Shown here one piece after another: positions 1-11,060 of a DNA stretch of 64,000 nucleotides (its first letter is position 1; the number at the start of each line of letters is the position of its first letter). Both the position numbers and the translations under genes were made by a program. The notes beneath the pieces are model-generated. The model had not been told where the DNA came from. It made no database searches and was given only the letters and a program-made list of their open reading frames with translations. The stretch is from Siphonodentalium dalli (lineage: Eukaryota > Mollusca > Scaphopoda > Gadilida > Siphonodentaliidae). Location: the NCBI GenBank assembly GCA_032622095.1, contig CP136066.1, positions 116,955,319-117,019,318 of the forward strand, written 5' to 3'.

Positions 1-376
1 TCTTAAATGACAGCATAGTGATTAAATTCTCTCATGATGAGGCTGCCACGTGTGCACGACATTCCAATGCTTATTTCTCAAAAAGACACGTGCTGCCAAA
101 TCTAGATGAAGTCTGTTGTCGGCAACATCACACTTCCGTGTCGCCTAATAATTATCAGCGGGAGCCTTTTCTAATCAGGATGGATTATGACACCTTGATT
201 TTATGACAGTTTACTGGTGGGACGTACGTTGACTACTTAAAAGATTATCACACCTTGTCACCAGACAGATTAACCCTCAAACATATAATAGATCGTCTGA
301 CGGACGGTATTTAGACAATGGCCTCAATCAAGCCTCATTTATGGTGCCCTCTTTGTGTTTTTCAACATCATTCCAA
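1..376. other. no recognised feature
   Basis: AT-rich sequence without a convincing coding frame. The phrase GATTATxACACCTTG recurs at about 185 and 244, but no larger repeat or gene is evident. Confidence 0.4.
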
Positions 377-518
377 GAACGGCAAGTACACCGCGGTCGA
401 ACGGCAAGTACACCGCGGGCCGAACGGCAAGTACACCGCGGCCGAACGGCAACTACACCGCGGCCGAACGGCAAGTACACCGCGGCTGAACGGCAAGTAC
501 ACCGCGGCCGAACGGCAA
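377..518. repeat. GC-rich 22-bp minisatellite
   Basis: Six head-to-tail copies of a 22-23 bp unit (GAACGGCAAGTACACCGCGG plus two or three bases) and a partial seventh. The unit contains CCGCGG. It is far more GC-rich than its surroundings. Because 22 is not a multiple of 3, the repeat opens long frames on both strands (peptides rich in RQVHRG), which are artefacts and not genes. Confidence 0.9.
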
Positions 519-589
519 TCAGCCGGTGGAGCCGCTGTGTTGTTGCAGTTCGGCCGCGGTGGCAACGCAAACCGCACCGCGGTTAAGTG

Positions 590-1085
590 GACACTTGTTT
601 TGTCCAGCGGGGTATCAAATGAGTTCCCTATAATGTCAAACGAGTGTCCCATGGTTTGGAAAACTTGTTGGATGGTTTAGAAGACTTCGTAGATTGTCTA
701 TGACACTCTTTGCATGGTTTGTGCACTAAGTTTTGAGTTCCTAATCAGATGGTTTTGGATATTCATGGTGGTTTAAATTATTTGTTACGTGTTTTTCGTA
801 TTCCTTGCTTGGTTTGGGACACTCATTGGTTGGTTTGTGGCACTCAGTGTGTGGTTCTGGAACACCCGTTTGAAGGTTTGTACTCCAGTTGGATGGATGG
901 GACACACTTTGGTGGTTTGGGATACCAGTTGGATAGATTTAGACACTAGTTGGGTGGTTTGGAAATTGGGACACCTGCTGTTTGGCATAGGACACTCTTT
1001 GTATGATTTGATACACCCGTTGGATGGATAGATTGGGCACTCATTGGCTGGTTTGTAACACTCGTTATATGGCTTGGGACTCTGT
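590..1085. repeat. degenerate ~22-25 bp minisatellite
   Basis: About 20 diverged copies of a unit resembling TTGGATGGTTTGGGACACTC lie in tandem, with the phrases GGTTTGGGACACTC and GTTGGATGG recurring. Open frames here on both strands follow the repeat and look non-coding. The array is older (more diverged) than the neighbouring GC-rich minisatellite. Confidence 0.8.
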
Positions 1086-2885
1086 CAAAATCGGGTATTT
1101 CATTTGAGAATAGTTATCGTGTAAATGGACACGACCTTGTGATGTTTAGGGAAAACTGCCAAATGTTTATACTTTTTGTTGCCATTTTGTCTGTTGTTTT
1201 TGATAGTGATGGTTTCATAATTTTTATAATAATATAAATGCAACTCCACCTTAGGATTTCGCCTCAACCACGTGAACGCGCCTCGTTGTTATAATCATTA
1301 ATTTCGCGATGGACACGTCCATTTTAGATACCCATTTACGATATTTTTTACAATAGTATGAATACTCTTCAAAGGTATGGTTATTAGCCACTTACTAGTA
1401 CTAGTACATGCTCATGCAACAACGCTCTTCAAAAGAGCTCACACCAACTTAATGTAATGCTCGCAGCTCGGAACCATTCACCATAATCTATCTTGGAATT
1501 AATATATATTATGCACACACCAACAGTACAGTTGGTTACATACAACGAAATTGTTTTCTGAAATCTACAACTTAGTTTGTAAATAAAACGCATCCGATAT
1601 ATATCCCTTTAAATAATTTTTGCACGCACCTGACTTGTGACGTCACTGGTAAGTACGTCATACCGGAGCGCGTGTTTGTGACGTGTTTCTATAACGTCTG
1701 GTACTTCAGAGCTGCGACAGCCATCTTGGGGTAGACTACACATTTGTATTTAGTACCATGACATATGTAGTGTTTTCTAAAATCAGGCATATATGCCGCA
1801 CGGACAATCATATATTACGTGAGGGACCACATATGAGGACTCTGAACTATATTCTTATAAAAAGGTAACATAGCTTTTCAGTTATAGCGTACATTATCGC
1901 ATGAAATTGATTTGTTATAAAATATAAACACAACTCCCCCCATGTATGATTTCCCTACAACCACGTGAACGCGCCTCGTTCATCGCACGAATCTCGTGTT
2001 AATATATTGTGTAAAATCTAAACAATTAACGGACTCGTGATTACCGGTATGAGAGACTCTCGTTCGCGCGGATTTTTTATCTAGTTTGACGTCATGTATT
2101 TTGATGGAGAGGGAAATTTGGCCACATTTTTCCAGCTGGAGGTATAGAATGGTAATTTGTTCTATACGGCCCCTTCTCTGGTGACCAATTAGGTCGAGTG
2201 TTAAGGGCCGAAACCTATCACACAAACAGGCTGTATTTGATGTCTGTTATACCAGAGTTACGCTCTTGAGAACTCTTTGCTGGTATAGTTTTTTCGATCC
2301 CAACTTTATAAATGCTATCTTTTGGACATGGTCTTAGTAAACATTTTCCAAAATGGGTTGATTATTTTTCCTCCAAAACCATCAGGATATACTGATAGTC
2401 AAACACTGCATAACAATAAACATATACATAAACATACCACCAGAAAAGGTGTGCCATTTATAATAAGGTTTATAAAATCAAAATATATAATATCTGACAG
2501 CGATAAACTGTTGCTGTATGTATGCATCTATGGAAACCATTTAACTCTATCCATATATTTATGAATTTACTAACAATTTTTATCCTATGGGCAACGATAA
2601 CCCTTAACGATATTATGAGTAACTGCTCGTCCAATAAGAGACGATATCCTTCAACTATATATAGTTTGCCCAAATTATCATATCTGACATACACGTTAAC
2701 ATATTGGCATAAAACTTAATTATGAAATGGGAAAGGAGTGATATACATGATAACTGTAAGATGGGCGTCGTATACATCATACATAAATGGGGAGGGTACT
2801 ATGCATCATAACTATGGAAATGTGGTAATATACGTCATAAACATATATTTGGGAATTTGCAAACAATATCCATACATCTAATATA
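1086..2885. other. intergenic, with a ~65-bp direct repeat pair
   Basis: No convincing gene. A direct repeat ending in ACCACGTGAACGCGCCTCGT occurs at about 1225-1290 and again at about 1915-1980, which suggests flanks of an old insertion or two copies of a dispersed repeat. An 81-residue minus-strand frame (1980-2225) has no recognisable domain. Confidence 0.4.
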
Positions 2886-3050
2886 CTACGATGACCTTTA
2901 ACTATATTTATCGGGAACTACATGTATATATTCTCATCCAATGCACACTACGATGACCTTTAACTATATTTATCGGGAACTACAGGTATATATACTCATC
3001 CAATGCATGCTACGATGACCTTTATCTATATTTGTGTAACTATGGGTGTG
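2886..3050. repeat. 62-bp tandem repeat, 2.6 copies
   Basis: Units start with CTACGATGACCTTTAACTAT at 2886, 2948 and 3010. The first two are nearly identical and the third diverges after about 30 bp. Confidence 0.88.
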
Positions 3051-4375
3051 TAACTTCTCTGTATACTCAATATATACATGTATATGCCTTATACTATTAT
3101 CGCATAATTAAAATTTCACATAACCGATGAATAATCAACCGTTCTACTATCCTAACTGTTTTTGTTGACTTTTAGATAGCCGTGGGTTCACGCCTTCCGG
3201 TTACCAGTCGATGCATCACGCGGGTTTTTATCTGCCTGCTCGGTGTGTCGGTGTGGTGCTTGCGGACCTTGCCAATAAGTTATCATTCCTGACATCCCCT
3301 TTGGCATAATTGCCATAAACCTTACAACATATACTTGTACATAATTAATTCAACTCTCACATGTCATATGACCGATTTTAAATAAACCGAGAATCAGCCC
3401 AGTTTTGTTGTTATTCATGGTGGCTACAAGAAGACAAGCCCGATAGGGCTAGGCTAACCCCAACAATATACACCGGGCCATAACCATGGTCCGTCCAATA
3501 ATATTATGTCTTTTTCCCGCCCCCGTGGTCAGTCAAACAGGTATCTAATTTAACTGAATCAAATCGGGGTTCAAGTTGCTTGACTTCAGACCATTACACA
3601 TGTTAGGATTGTGCAGTTTCCAGGTTTAGACACAGGTTCAGATCTAAAGGAAATCTCTCAATACGGGGCCGCCAAGATGATTACTGTGAGTGGAAAGTTA
3701 GATTAAAGCCAAACGGATTTACGCGAAATTGTGAGTTTGGTGAGATTCAAGATTTGGTGCAGTTGGAGATTCCAAAGATTAACAGTCACACGCCTCCAGA
3801 CCAGGCCCTCTAGACCGGTCCCTATATATATATGTCCACAACACACCCAGATTTAGATTATTGAACTAATTGTCCATTATGTTTGAATCCATTGAAACGT
3901 GCCATCAGATTTCTTCCATAATATGAACATACATGAACACAAACAATTCCCTCGAATGCGCAACAAATGTACCATGCACATGCAAAGTACGTGTACCATC
4001 ATCAGTTAGTATTTATAATAATAGTTTATAATCAAGGTGTGTGACCACCGATGGACAGCTGATTAGAGACAATCAAACTGACCCATATACACAGGTGAAA
4101 AGCGGACTGGTCTATCGGTGCTAACACAACAATGTTGCTCGAGTTAATTGTTGAAAGGCAATCATCCGTGATGGCATGACACCAGATAATGATCTCTAAC
4201 TTAAATGCAGAGCGAATTAGAATTTATACGACAAGTTGCTTGTATTGAATAATTTAATCTAGAAAATGAAAGCCGGATAGCTGTAATTCTTACCCGGCGA
4301 AGTATAAACACTCTATTGTTATTGCTAACTGGCTAAAGCGGATAGGATCTTAGCCGGCTAATGTATAAACACCCC
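3051..4375. other. intergenic, no gene seen
   Basis: No coding frame or clear element. At 4268-4375 a short imperfect direct repeat occurs (CCGGATAG ... GTATAAACAC, twice), next to the hAT relic that follows, and may be decayed terminal sequence of that element. Confidence 0.35.
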
Positions 4376-4795
4376 CTAACAGTATGATCTTAGCTTATAC
4401 AAAGAAATATTTACATGTTTGATTCTAGGAATGATAGGATGTTCACTTTTTCCAATTTCAAGCAAGATCGTTTTGCAGCTACAATTTATCCCTAGTATCT
4501 GAGTATTTTTTCCAAGTATGTCAACAGCTTTGTGAATATCTGACCCATTGTCGGTTGTTATGCACACCAGTTGATCAGGATTAAGACCCCATGAACTTAA
4601 ACAATTAAGAGAACTAACGTTGCTTTTACTAACAAGATGCATCGTATACATGAGAGGTGTAAGAATTGTTGTCATTTGTTGATAGCTTATAATCAGAAAA
4701 TAGCCTACAATCCAATAGGCTAATTTAATGGCAACAATAACTATGCTATAGGATACACCAACATCGAAAATATATATTAAATGGCTGCACACCAT
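4376..4795 (-). pseudogene. hAT-family transposase fragment
   Basis: A 139-residue open frame whose C-terminal half (residues ~68-135) reads like the central catalytic region of hAT/ZBED transposases: a WGL-x-PDQLVCITTDNGSDIHKAVDIL stretch, in which TTDNxSxxxKA is the family hallmark around a catalytic Asp, followed by INCSCKTILLEIGKS in place of the usual C-x-A-H-x-L-x-L motif. The His of that motif is lost. The first ~65 residues are hydrophobic and look like read-through sequence. There is no BED finger, no C-terminal dimerisation domain and no matching terminal repeat, so this is a relic. Assignment rests on motif memory only. Confidence 0.55.
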
Positions 4796-5159
4796 ATTAT
4801 CCCTAACACTATTTAACCTTGTAAAACACTGCTTATATAAATACCATCACAATGGGACTTAATAAACAAACTCAATTAATGAATGTGTAGCCTTGTCATA
4901 CTAATAATTAGACCCCCATCCCAAAAGATGGGGGGGGGGGGGTACACTGGATTACATGTGTCTGTCACACTGATAACAGGTCACAGTCAGTTGAATTCTC
5001 ACTATTAAAGTTGATGCGATGTGACATGAGTTTACCTGTCGGTTTATTTGTGATAGAAACGCAAAATATTGAGATTAATCGTCATTGAAGTAGGCTGATT
5101 GCCGATGAAATTACGATTATTTTATTTTAGACGATATTACTGATGATATTGAAACTTTA
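4796..5159. other. intergenic with poly-G tract
   Basis: Contains a 14-base G run at about 4929-4942. No gene or element end was recognised. Confidence 0.4.
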
Positions 5160-5955
5160 ACCGGTTATTATACCCCCTTTTTTTTTTAAAGGGGGGTATA
5201 CTCAGTGAAGTATCCAGCGATTTTTTGGGGACACCTGTTTTTGGGCAATGATATGCCGAAGGCATATCCCAAAGACATGAGCGAGGGAGGTTTGGGAGGG
5301 GGTATCTCCCTGCTGATAGTGGGGGGGGGGGTCTCTGGAATTTTTTTTTTAATCCAATGCATTGAGAGCTAATCTAGAGCTCTTGGAGTCAGTATTTTGA
5401 ATTTCACTGAGAGTTCACTTTGATCAAGTTTCTGAAGCATAACTTTGGAATTTTTTTTATATATGTATGGATTGGAAATGCTTATAAGTTATTGTCAGAT
5501 ATCTTTTTGTTCAATGGATTATGCTTATCCTGCTTGAAATGAGACCATTATCACTGTAATTCATATAATAGGCTATTTTCTAAAATTCAAGTGAGAGACA
5601 CATTCATAATATACTAGTAGTACAGAAATAATGTCTATTAAGTTACATGTAGTAATTACTAGTAGTACTAATCTCTATGTTAATTATCATTTGGTATTAT
5701 GAGATCCCACATGATAACCAGGTTTACTTGATCAAATTGTCACTGTTCCTCTACTGTATTGTGTAATTTCACTTGAATTTGAAGTCTGAAGGGTTAACTA
5801 TTTGAAGTTTTCACAGATGAAAGCTAGATCAAGCCAAACATACTTTACAGTATTATTCCAACTGTTAAACTTAAGTTAAATCTTTTTGTAAACTTACATG
5901 TCTTATATCAATATATATAAATATATATATCTTGTTATGATATGAATTGGGACCT
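5160..5955 (+). repeat. dispersed repeat, inverted relative of the 41-kb Harbinger-like element
   Basis: Most of 5215-5955 aligns, in inverse orientation, with 41265-42010 inside the Harbinger-like insertion at 41157-42507. Shared landmarks include the small palindrome ATGCCGAAGGCAT, a poly-G/C stretch, the block AAGCATTTCCAATCCATAC (opposite strand) and the sequence around ATACTTTACAGTA. This copy lacks the GGCCTAAAA ends and is probably truncated. Its left end has an inverted TATACCCCCTTT/AAAGGGGGGTATA pair around a T run. Confidence 0.7.
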
Positions 5956-6065
5956 GTAGTTTGGGCGCCCAAACTGGTAAACGGTATGAAAAACGGCCTG
6001 GATACGTCCCTGTAAATTATTACTGTTTTGCACCTGTCCGTCTGTGCATCCGTGCGTCTGCGTAC

Positions 6066-6890
6066 GTCTGTCCGATGTCTGTTCATGTCATAACTTGAAC
6101 AGTAGTGCTCGGATCGCAATGAAATTAGGTGTGGATGTTCACAACTATGAGGACATTAAATAGAGGGTTCCATCGTTTTGTTCGGATATTCCATTATAGA
6201 GTTATTCATCTTTGTTTATCCGGAAATGTTGGATTTTTGGTCCGTCTGGTGTCTGTTCATGTCACACCTTGAACAGTAGTACTCGGATCTCAATGAAATT
6301 TTGTATGCATGTTTACTACTATGAGGTCATTCAATAGAGGGTTACATCGTTTTGGTCGGATTTTCCATTCTAGAGTTATTCATCTTTGTTTATCTGGAAA
6401 TGTTGGCTTTTTTGTCTGTCTGGTGTCTGTTCATGTCGTAACTTCAACAGTTGTGCTGGGATCTCAATGAAATTTGGTATGGATGTTCACTACTATGAGG
6501 ACATTAAAAAGAGTGTTCCATCGTTTTGTTCGGATTTTCCATTCTTGAGTTATACATCTTTGTTTATCTGGAAATGTTGGCTTTTTGGTCCATCTGGTGT
6601 CTGTTCATGTCGTAACTTCAATAGTTGTGCTGGGATCTCAATGATATTTGGTATGGCTGTTCACTGCTATAAGGACATTCAATAGAGGGTTCCATTGTTC
6701 TGTGCGGCTTTTCCATTCTAGAGTTATTCATCTTTGTTTATCTGGAAATGTTGGCTGTTTGGTCCATCCGATGTCTGTTCGGGTCATAACTTGAAAAGTA
6801 ATGTTCGAATCTCAATGAAATTTTGTATGGATGTTCACCACTATGAGGACATTTAATGGCACATTCAACTGTTTTGTTTTGGCTTTTTGT
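6066..6890. repeat. ~175-bp tandem-core array, ~5 units
   Basis: Units are marked by GTCTGTTCATGTCxxAACTT at about 6076, 6251, 6428, 6600 and 6773, each followed by GATCTCAATGAAATT and TTCACTACTATGAGGACATT. The array is preceded by CCGTCTGTGCATCCGTGCGT-type sequence. This is the internal core of a mollusc-style tandem-core dispersed element. The open frame across it (6386-6685) is a repeat artefact: its peptide repeats twice. Confidence 0.85.
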
Positions 6891-6901
6891 TTTATAGTTA
6901 T

Positions 6902-7845
6902 TATGCCCCCGACTTGAAGTCGGCGGGTATATAGTCGACGTCAACGTCCGTCCGTCCACGTCCGTCCGTCCGAACGTCCGTACAAACATTTTGCATTATT
7001 GTTCAGCAACCGCTGAGCAGATTTAGCTGATATTTGGTATGGTGATAGAGCAGCATGGGGAACACCTACATGCATAGCGCTGGTTTCGTCCACCCATTTT
7101 CACCAGAGTTATGGCCCTTTTTTTTACTTAGAAAATTTAATTTTGTCCGTCCGTACAAACATTTTGCATTATTGTTCAGCAACCGCTGGGCAGATTTAAC
7201 TGATATTTGGTATGGTGATAGAGCAGCATGGGGGAACAGCTACATGCATAGCGCGGGTTTCGTCCACCCATTTTCACCAGAGTTATGGCCATTTTTTTAC
7301 TTAGAAAATTCAATTTTTCTCTTGTTTTTGGGGTTTCCAGATGATAGCGTGAGCTTTGGTGGCACGATTGCAAATCCCGTATTTTTGTGGATCGGTTATA
7401 TGAAAATACATGTCAAGTGCGAATTTGGTTATGATCTGATGATTTTTGCCAGAGTTATGGCCCTTTTTTCAACTTAGAAAATTTCAATTTTGTTCGTCCG
7501 TACAAACATTTTGCATTATTGTTTAACAACCGCTGGGCAGATTTAGCTGATATTTGGTATTGTGATAGAGCAGCATGGGGGAACAGCTACATGCATAGCG
7601 CGGGTTTCGTCCACCCATTTTCACCAGAGTTATGGCCCTTTTTTTACTTAGAAAATTCAATTTTTCTCTTGTATTTTGGGGTTTCCAGATGATAGCATGA
7701 GCTTTGGTGGTACGATTGCAAATCCATTATTTTTATTGATCAGTTATATGAAAATACATGTCAAGTGCGAAATTGGGTATGATCTAATGATTTTTGCCAG
7801 AGTTATGACCCTTTTTTCAACTTAGAAAATTTGAATTTTTGCTTG
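6902..7845. repeat. tandem-core repeat with terminal hairpin
   Basis: Begins with a hairpin CCCCCGACTTGAAGTCGGCGGG, then GTCCGTCCGTCC runs, then three partial-to-full units of up to ~350 bp. Each unit contains AACATTTTGCATTATTGTT, TACATGCATAGCGC and GAGTTATGGCCC. The architecture (terminal hairpin, short simple repeat, tandem core) matches pearl/HINE-like non-autonomous elements known in bivalves; that family assignment is an inference. Confidence 0.75.
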
Positions 7846-8690
7846 TTTTTGGGTTTCTGGATCGCTTGTTTTTGGGTTTCGGAATTTCTAGTACGAACTT
7901 ATTTTGGAATGGTCATATAGACCTCCTCGGATATCCGCAGTTTCGTCCATGCTTAATCCGAATTGCTACGGTTGGGGGCAAATGCCACGCGACAGCGTAC
8001 CTCTTGTTCATCTTTGTTTATATGAAAATGTTGAATTTTGGGTCCATCTGTCTGAGTATAGCAATCATAAGTTATAGATATGCCCACACTAGGTGGTATG
8101 CCACAAGGGGGTATGCACCGGACGACAGTCCATCACTTGTTGTTATTAATCAGGAAACCTCCCAGCACTATCAATATTCGATATGATATATACTCATGTG
8201 CTCTATGAACGATGTAAACAATATGGTAATTGTAATGAAAATGAGTTTATGGTTCGAGCTATTGATTCATTTTTGTTATAATTATCAGGTTGTTATAAGT
8301 GGTTCTTTATGTACATTAGTTTATTTAACTCTCATTCTTGACTCATACTAATTCTTTTATTGGATATTTTCTGTTGAGTATAATAGGAGATGATGGCTGG
8401 ATTTAGTGTACAGTCCCCATTTAATTATGTATTTTATGTATCATTCCACCAATAGTAATTGCTTAAAACATTGATAAACTAGCGACAGAGAATTTATTGA
8501 CAACAAACCTTTTGTGTTTATATCAATTATTATAAAATATCTCTTTTGGATTTGACATTCATAACTCTGGACATTTTTTTTTATACCTAATAAAATGAAA
8601 TTAGATCAAGATTCAATGATGTAACATAAATAATAATTTCTTTTCAATATATTGACGTCTGAAAGGAGTTGTGTTGGCTCAGATGGTGAC
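7846..8690. other. intergenic, repeat remnants
   Basis: Contains a short duplication (GCTTGTTTTTGGGTTTC twice at 7840-7885) and fragments of the preceding repeat up to about 8120. No gene seen. Confidence 0.4.
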
Positions 8691-8698
8691 GTTATCAC
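8691..8698. repeat. 8-bp target-site duplication (left)
   Basis: GTTATCAC, identical to 9826-9833 on the far side of the element. Confidence 0.9.
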
Positions 8699-9825
8699 TA
8701 GGGTCCTGCGAATATTCGAGATTCGATTCGAAAGTCAAATTCGATTCGAATTCGAGTCGAAATTGCCAACTCGAAATTTCGAATATACATTGATGGAAAA
8801 GTAGGCTGTTTACGGACAAGTTCACACGTCGATCTTAGCTGTTTTGGTGCCATTTAATTACAGAAAATGATGTATATATGCACGAATGCACCTTATAATT
8901 CTTATTGTACATCACGATTATATATATTAAATATAAGTATAGCCAGCAATTAGCCACTATAGGACTACAGAATTCTGAACGCCTGAATTCTAGCTTTGAA
9001 CATGGTAGCCAAAAGCTTGGAGATCACCGATGGACCGACAAAGCGCGTGAATAATAATAGCTATGAGACTGAGCAACCGCCAGCGTTATCCGCCGTCTAT
9101 CCGTCTCAGATTATGCATTATGTAGTATAGCTGAGAATTTACACAACACGTATTCCCGGCATCGAAAAGTGCATTTTGGCGATGTTTTGTTTTGGAGTTT
9201 ACTTTCAATTTCGGAGCGTTCTTCGACCCTGGACAAAATGTCGTCATTATTCATGTTTATTTTAAACATGATACCGCTGCAGGTAGTGCAGGGACTTACA
9301 CGTGATATGAATGCAACCTGGTGTATAAATCGCAGGCATCTGGGACAATGACCCATCTATGGAATCATCTGTCCAAGAAGCATCCAGCACTACATAATCA
9401 GGCTACCCTGCGACTGTTGTTGCATCATCAAGTTTATAACAACGGGTGATTCCTAATGTCGATTTGCAATTTTGCATGTACATGCAAACTGTACAAATTT
9501 CGTGTGATTTTAGTTCTGATAATCCGTTTAGTGATTTTTTATTAATCGTCGTGACGGCCGCATGGACGTTTTTTTTAAATCTGCCTTTTTTTCTTGACAA
9601 TTATCATTTGAAGTTAATAGTATTGTAAACGACGGTTCATCGCCACATAAGTTATGATGGAACTTCGTGCATGTAGTTGATAGAACGTTTCACAAAACGT
9701 CTAATCGTTGACAAAACATGCCCAATTGAGAATGCAACACACAGATATGATTCGATTCGATTTCCAGAATTCGATTCGATTTCCAGAATTCTATTCGATC
9801 AAATTCTCCAATTCGCAGGACCCTA
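8699..9825. mobile_element. non-autonomous hAT element, 1127 bp
   Basis: Ends are exact 15-bp inverted repeats (TAGGGTCCTGCGAAT and its complement), flanked by identical 8-bp direct repeats GTTATCAC. Both ends carry clustered ATTCGAT subterminal repeats, as is usual for hAT transposase binding regions. An 8-bp duplication with a TAG-start terminal repeat is the hAT signature. No transposase frame is present, so it must have been mobilised in trans. The matching duplication suggests a fairly recent insertion. Confidence 0.88.
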
Positions 9826-9833
9826 GTTATCAC
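9826..9833. repeat. 8-bp target-site duplication (right)
   Basis: GTTATCAC, identical to 8691-8698. Confidence 0.9.
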
Positions 9834-10169
9834 TCGTCGGTGTTGTCGTGGGCACTGACGTTGGTAATATGCGTATTTGTTAAAGGGTTAAGTGAAAGTA
9901 ATATTTTGAGTTTGCATATTGGAGTCTTGCACAAAACACACTTTTTGATATTAAATGTTCATCTCCACATTTAAGACATTTATGTGATCACAGTATATTG
10001 GTTGGTTGTTGCAGGATTTCTATGGCGATTCCTCTGATTGATGGCATGGTTATCAGTAGAAGATGCTTGGGGTCATTTGTCCGACAAACTTCCATAAATA
10101 TCTGTCGAAGAAAACGCTTGGAAAGTGAAATGTGAGTATTTTATATCCTGTATTATTATATATGTTGAG
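9834..10169. other. intergenic
   Basis: The first part (CGTCGGTGTTGTCGTGGGCACTGACG through TTAAAGGGTTAA) is related to 14520-14600, so it is a dispersed repeat interrupted by the hAT element. No gene. Confidence 0.4.
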
Positions 10170-10660
10170 TTCAGATGGTATTACTGTCTTTTGATTGGAT
10201 GAAGCACCATCATATGTCAGAGAGTAGTTTTGACCATTGCCCGTCTAGAAAACTATCAATCACTCATCAAACTATTTATCTACCTGCTGACATCACAATC
10301 TGGCACGAGGCCAGAATTTGGCGAGATGCGAGAATTGTGACTGCAAGACCAGAATTTTAAACAACTAATGACTGCTTGGGGTGGAACAGTGAGACAGTAA
10401 TGGCAGTCAATAGGTGTTTTAATATTTTTGGCAAAGTTCTCACCTCGTGCCAGGTAGATAGATAAATTGTTCAATTCACACCAGAATCGTGACAATTCTG
10501 GTATTGCGCCATATTCTGGCCTCGCACCAGATTGTGACATCAGCAGGTGGGTAATAGTTTGAATACTATTGCCCGGGTGATAGTTCGTTCACCAGACAAT
10601 GGTCAAAATTACTCTGACACATTGATTGTGCTTCATCCAATCAAAAGACAGTATGACTCT
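10170..10660. repeat. foldback repeat, ~490 bp
   Basis: Left arm (from 10175, containing TACTGTCTTTTGATTGGATG and GTCAGAG) is the inverse of the right arm (ending near 10655, with CATCCAATCAAAAGACAGTA). The inner halves continue as inverted partners (CTGCTGACATCACAATCTGG against CCAGATTGTGACATCAGCAG). No target duplication could be fixed. Confidence 0.75.
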
Positions 10661-11060
10661 CGATGAACTCAAGGTATGTAGTAATGCAAACTGGGAACTA
10701 TTTATCCGCCTGCTGACGTCAAGGTTGGTGCGAGACGAGAATTGTGTCATATATAATAAAACACATATTGACAGCCCTGGGGTTGTATAATGAGCACTAT
10801 TTTCCCTCGATGGTGTCTTCAAGTAGGACTATTGACCAAGGCTGCAGGATAAATAGTTTGAAGACTATAGCCCGGGCGGTAGTTCCCAAAATTCTGGCCA
10901 GAATCGTGACAAATCTGGCATTGCGACAGATTTGTGACGTCAGCAGACAAGACATAGTTTGAAATATAGCCTGCACGATACTTTGTTGTTGGGCAATGGT
11001 CAAAACTATGCTCTGACATGTGATCACGCTTAGTCCTATCAAAAGACTATCTGTGACGTA
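10661..11060. repeat. second, diverged foldback copy
   Basis: A related inverted-repeat unit follows directly: CCGCCTGCTGACGTCAAGG near 10710 against TTGTGACGTCAGCAGACAA near 10935, then GGGCAATGGTCAAAACTATG and CCTATCAAAAGAC as in the first copy. The left arm is short, so this copy is truncated or rearranged. Confidence 0.6.

Noticed and set aside
318-680. Long frames on both strands with peptides such as RQVHRGRTAS
   Set aside because: They are produced by the 22-bp tandem repeat cycling through all frames; no start context, domain or conservation supports a gene.
6386-7477. Frames of 99 and 140 residues with internally repeated peptides
   Set aside because: The peptide repeats follow the 175-bp and 350-bp DNA repeats, and homologous units elsewhere are interrupted by stops.
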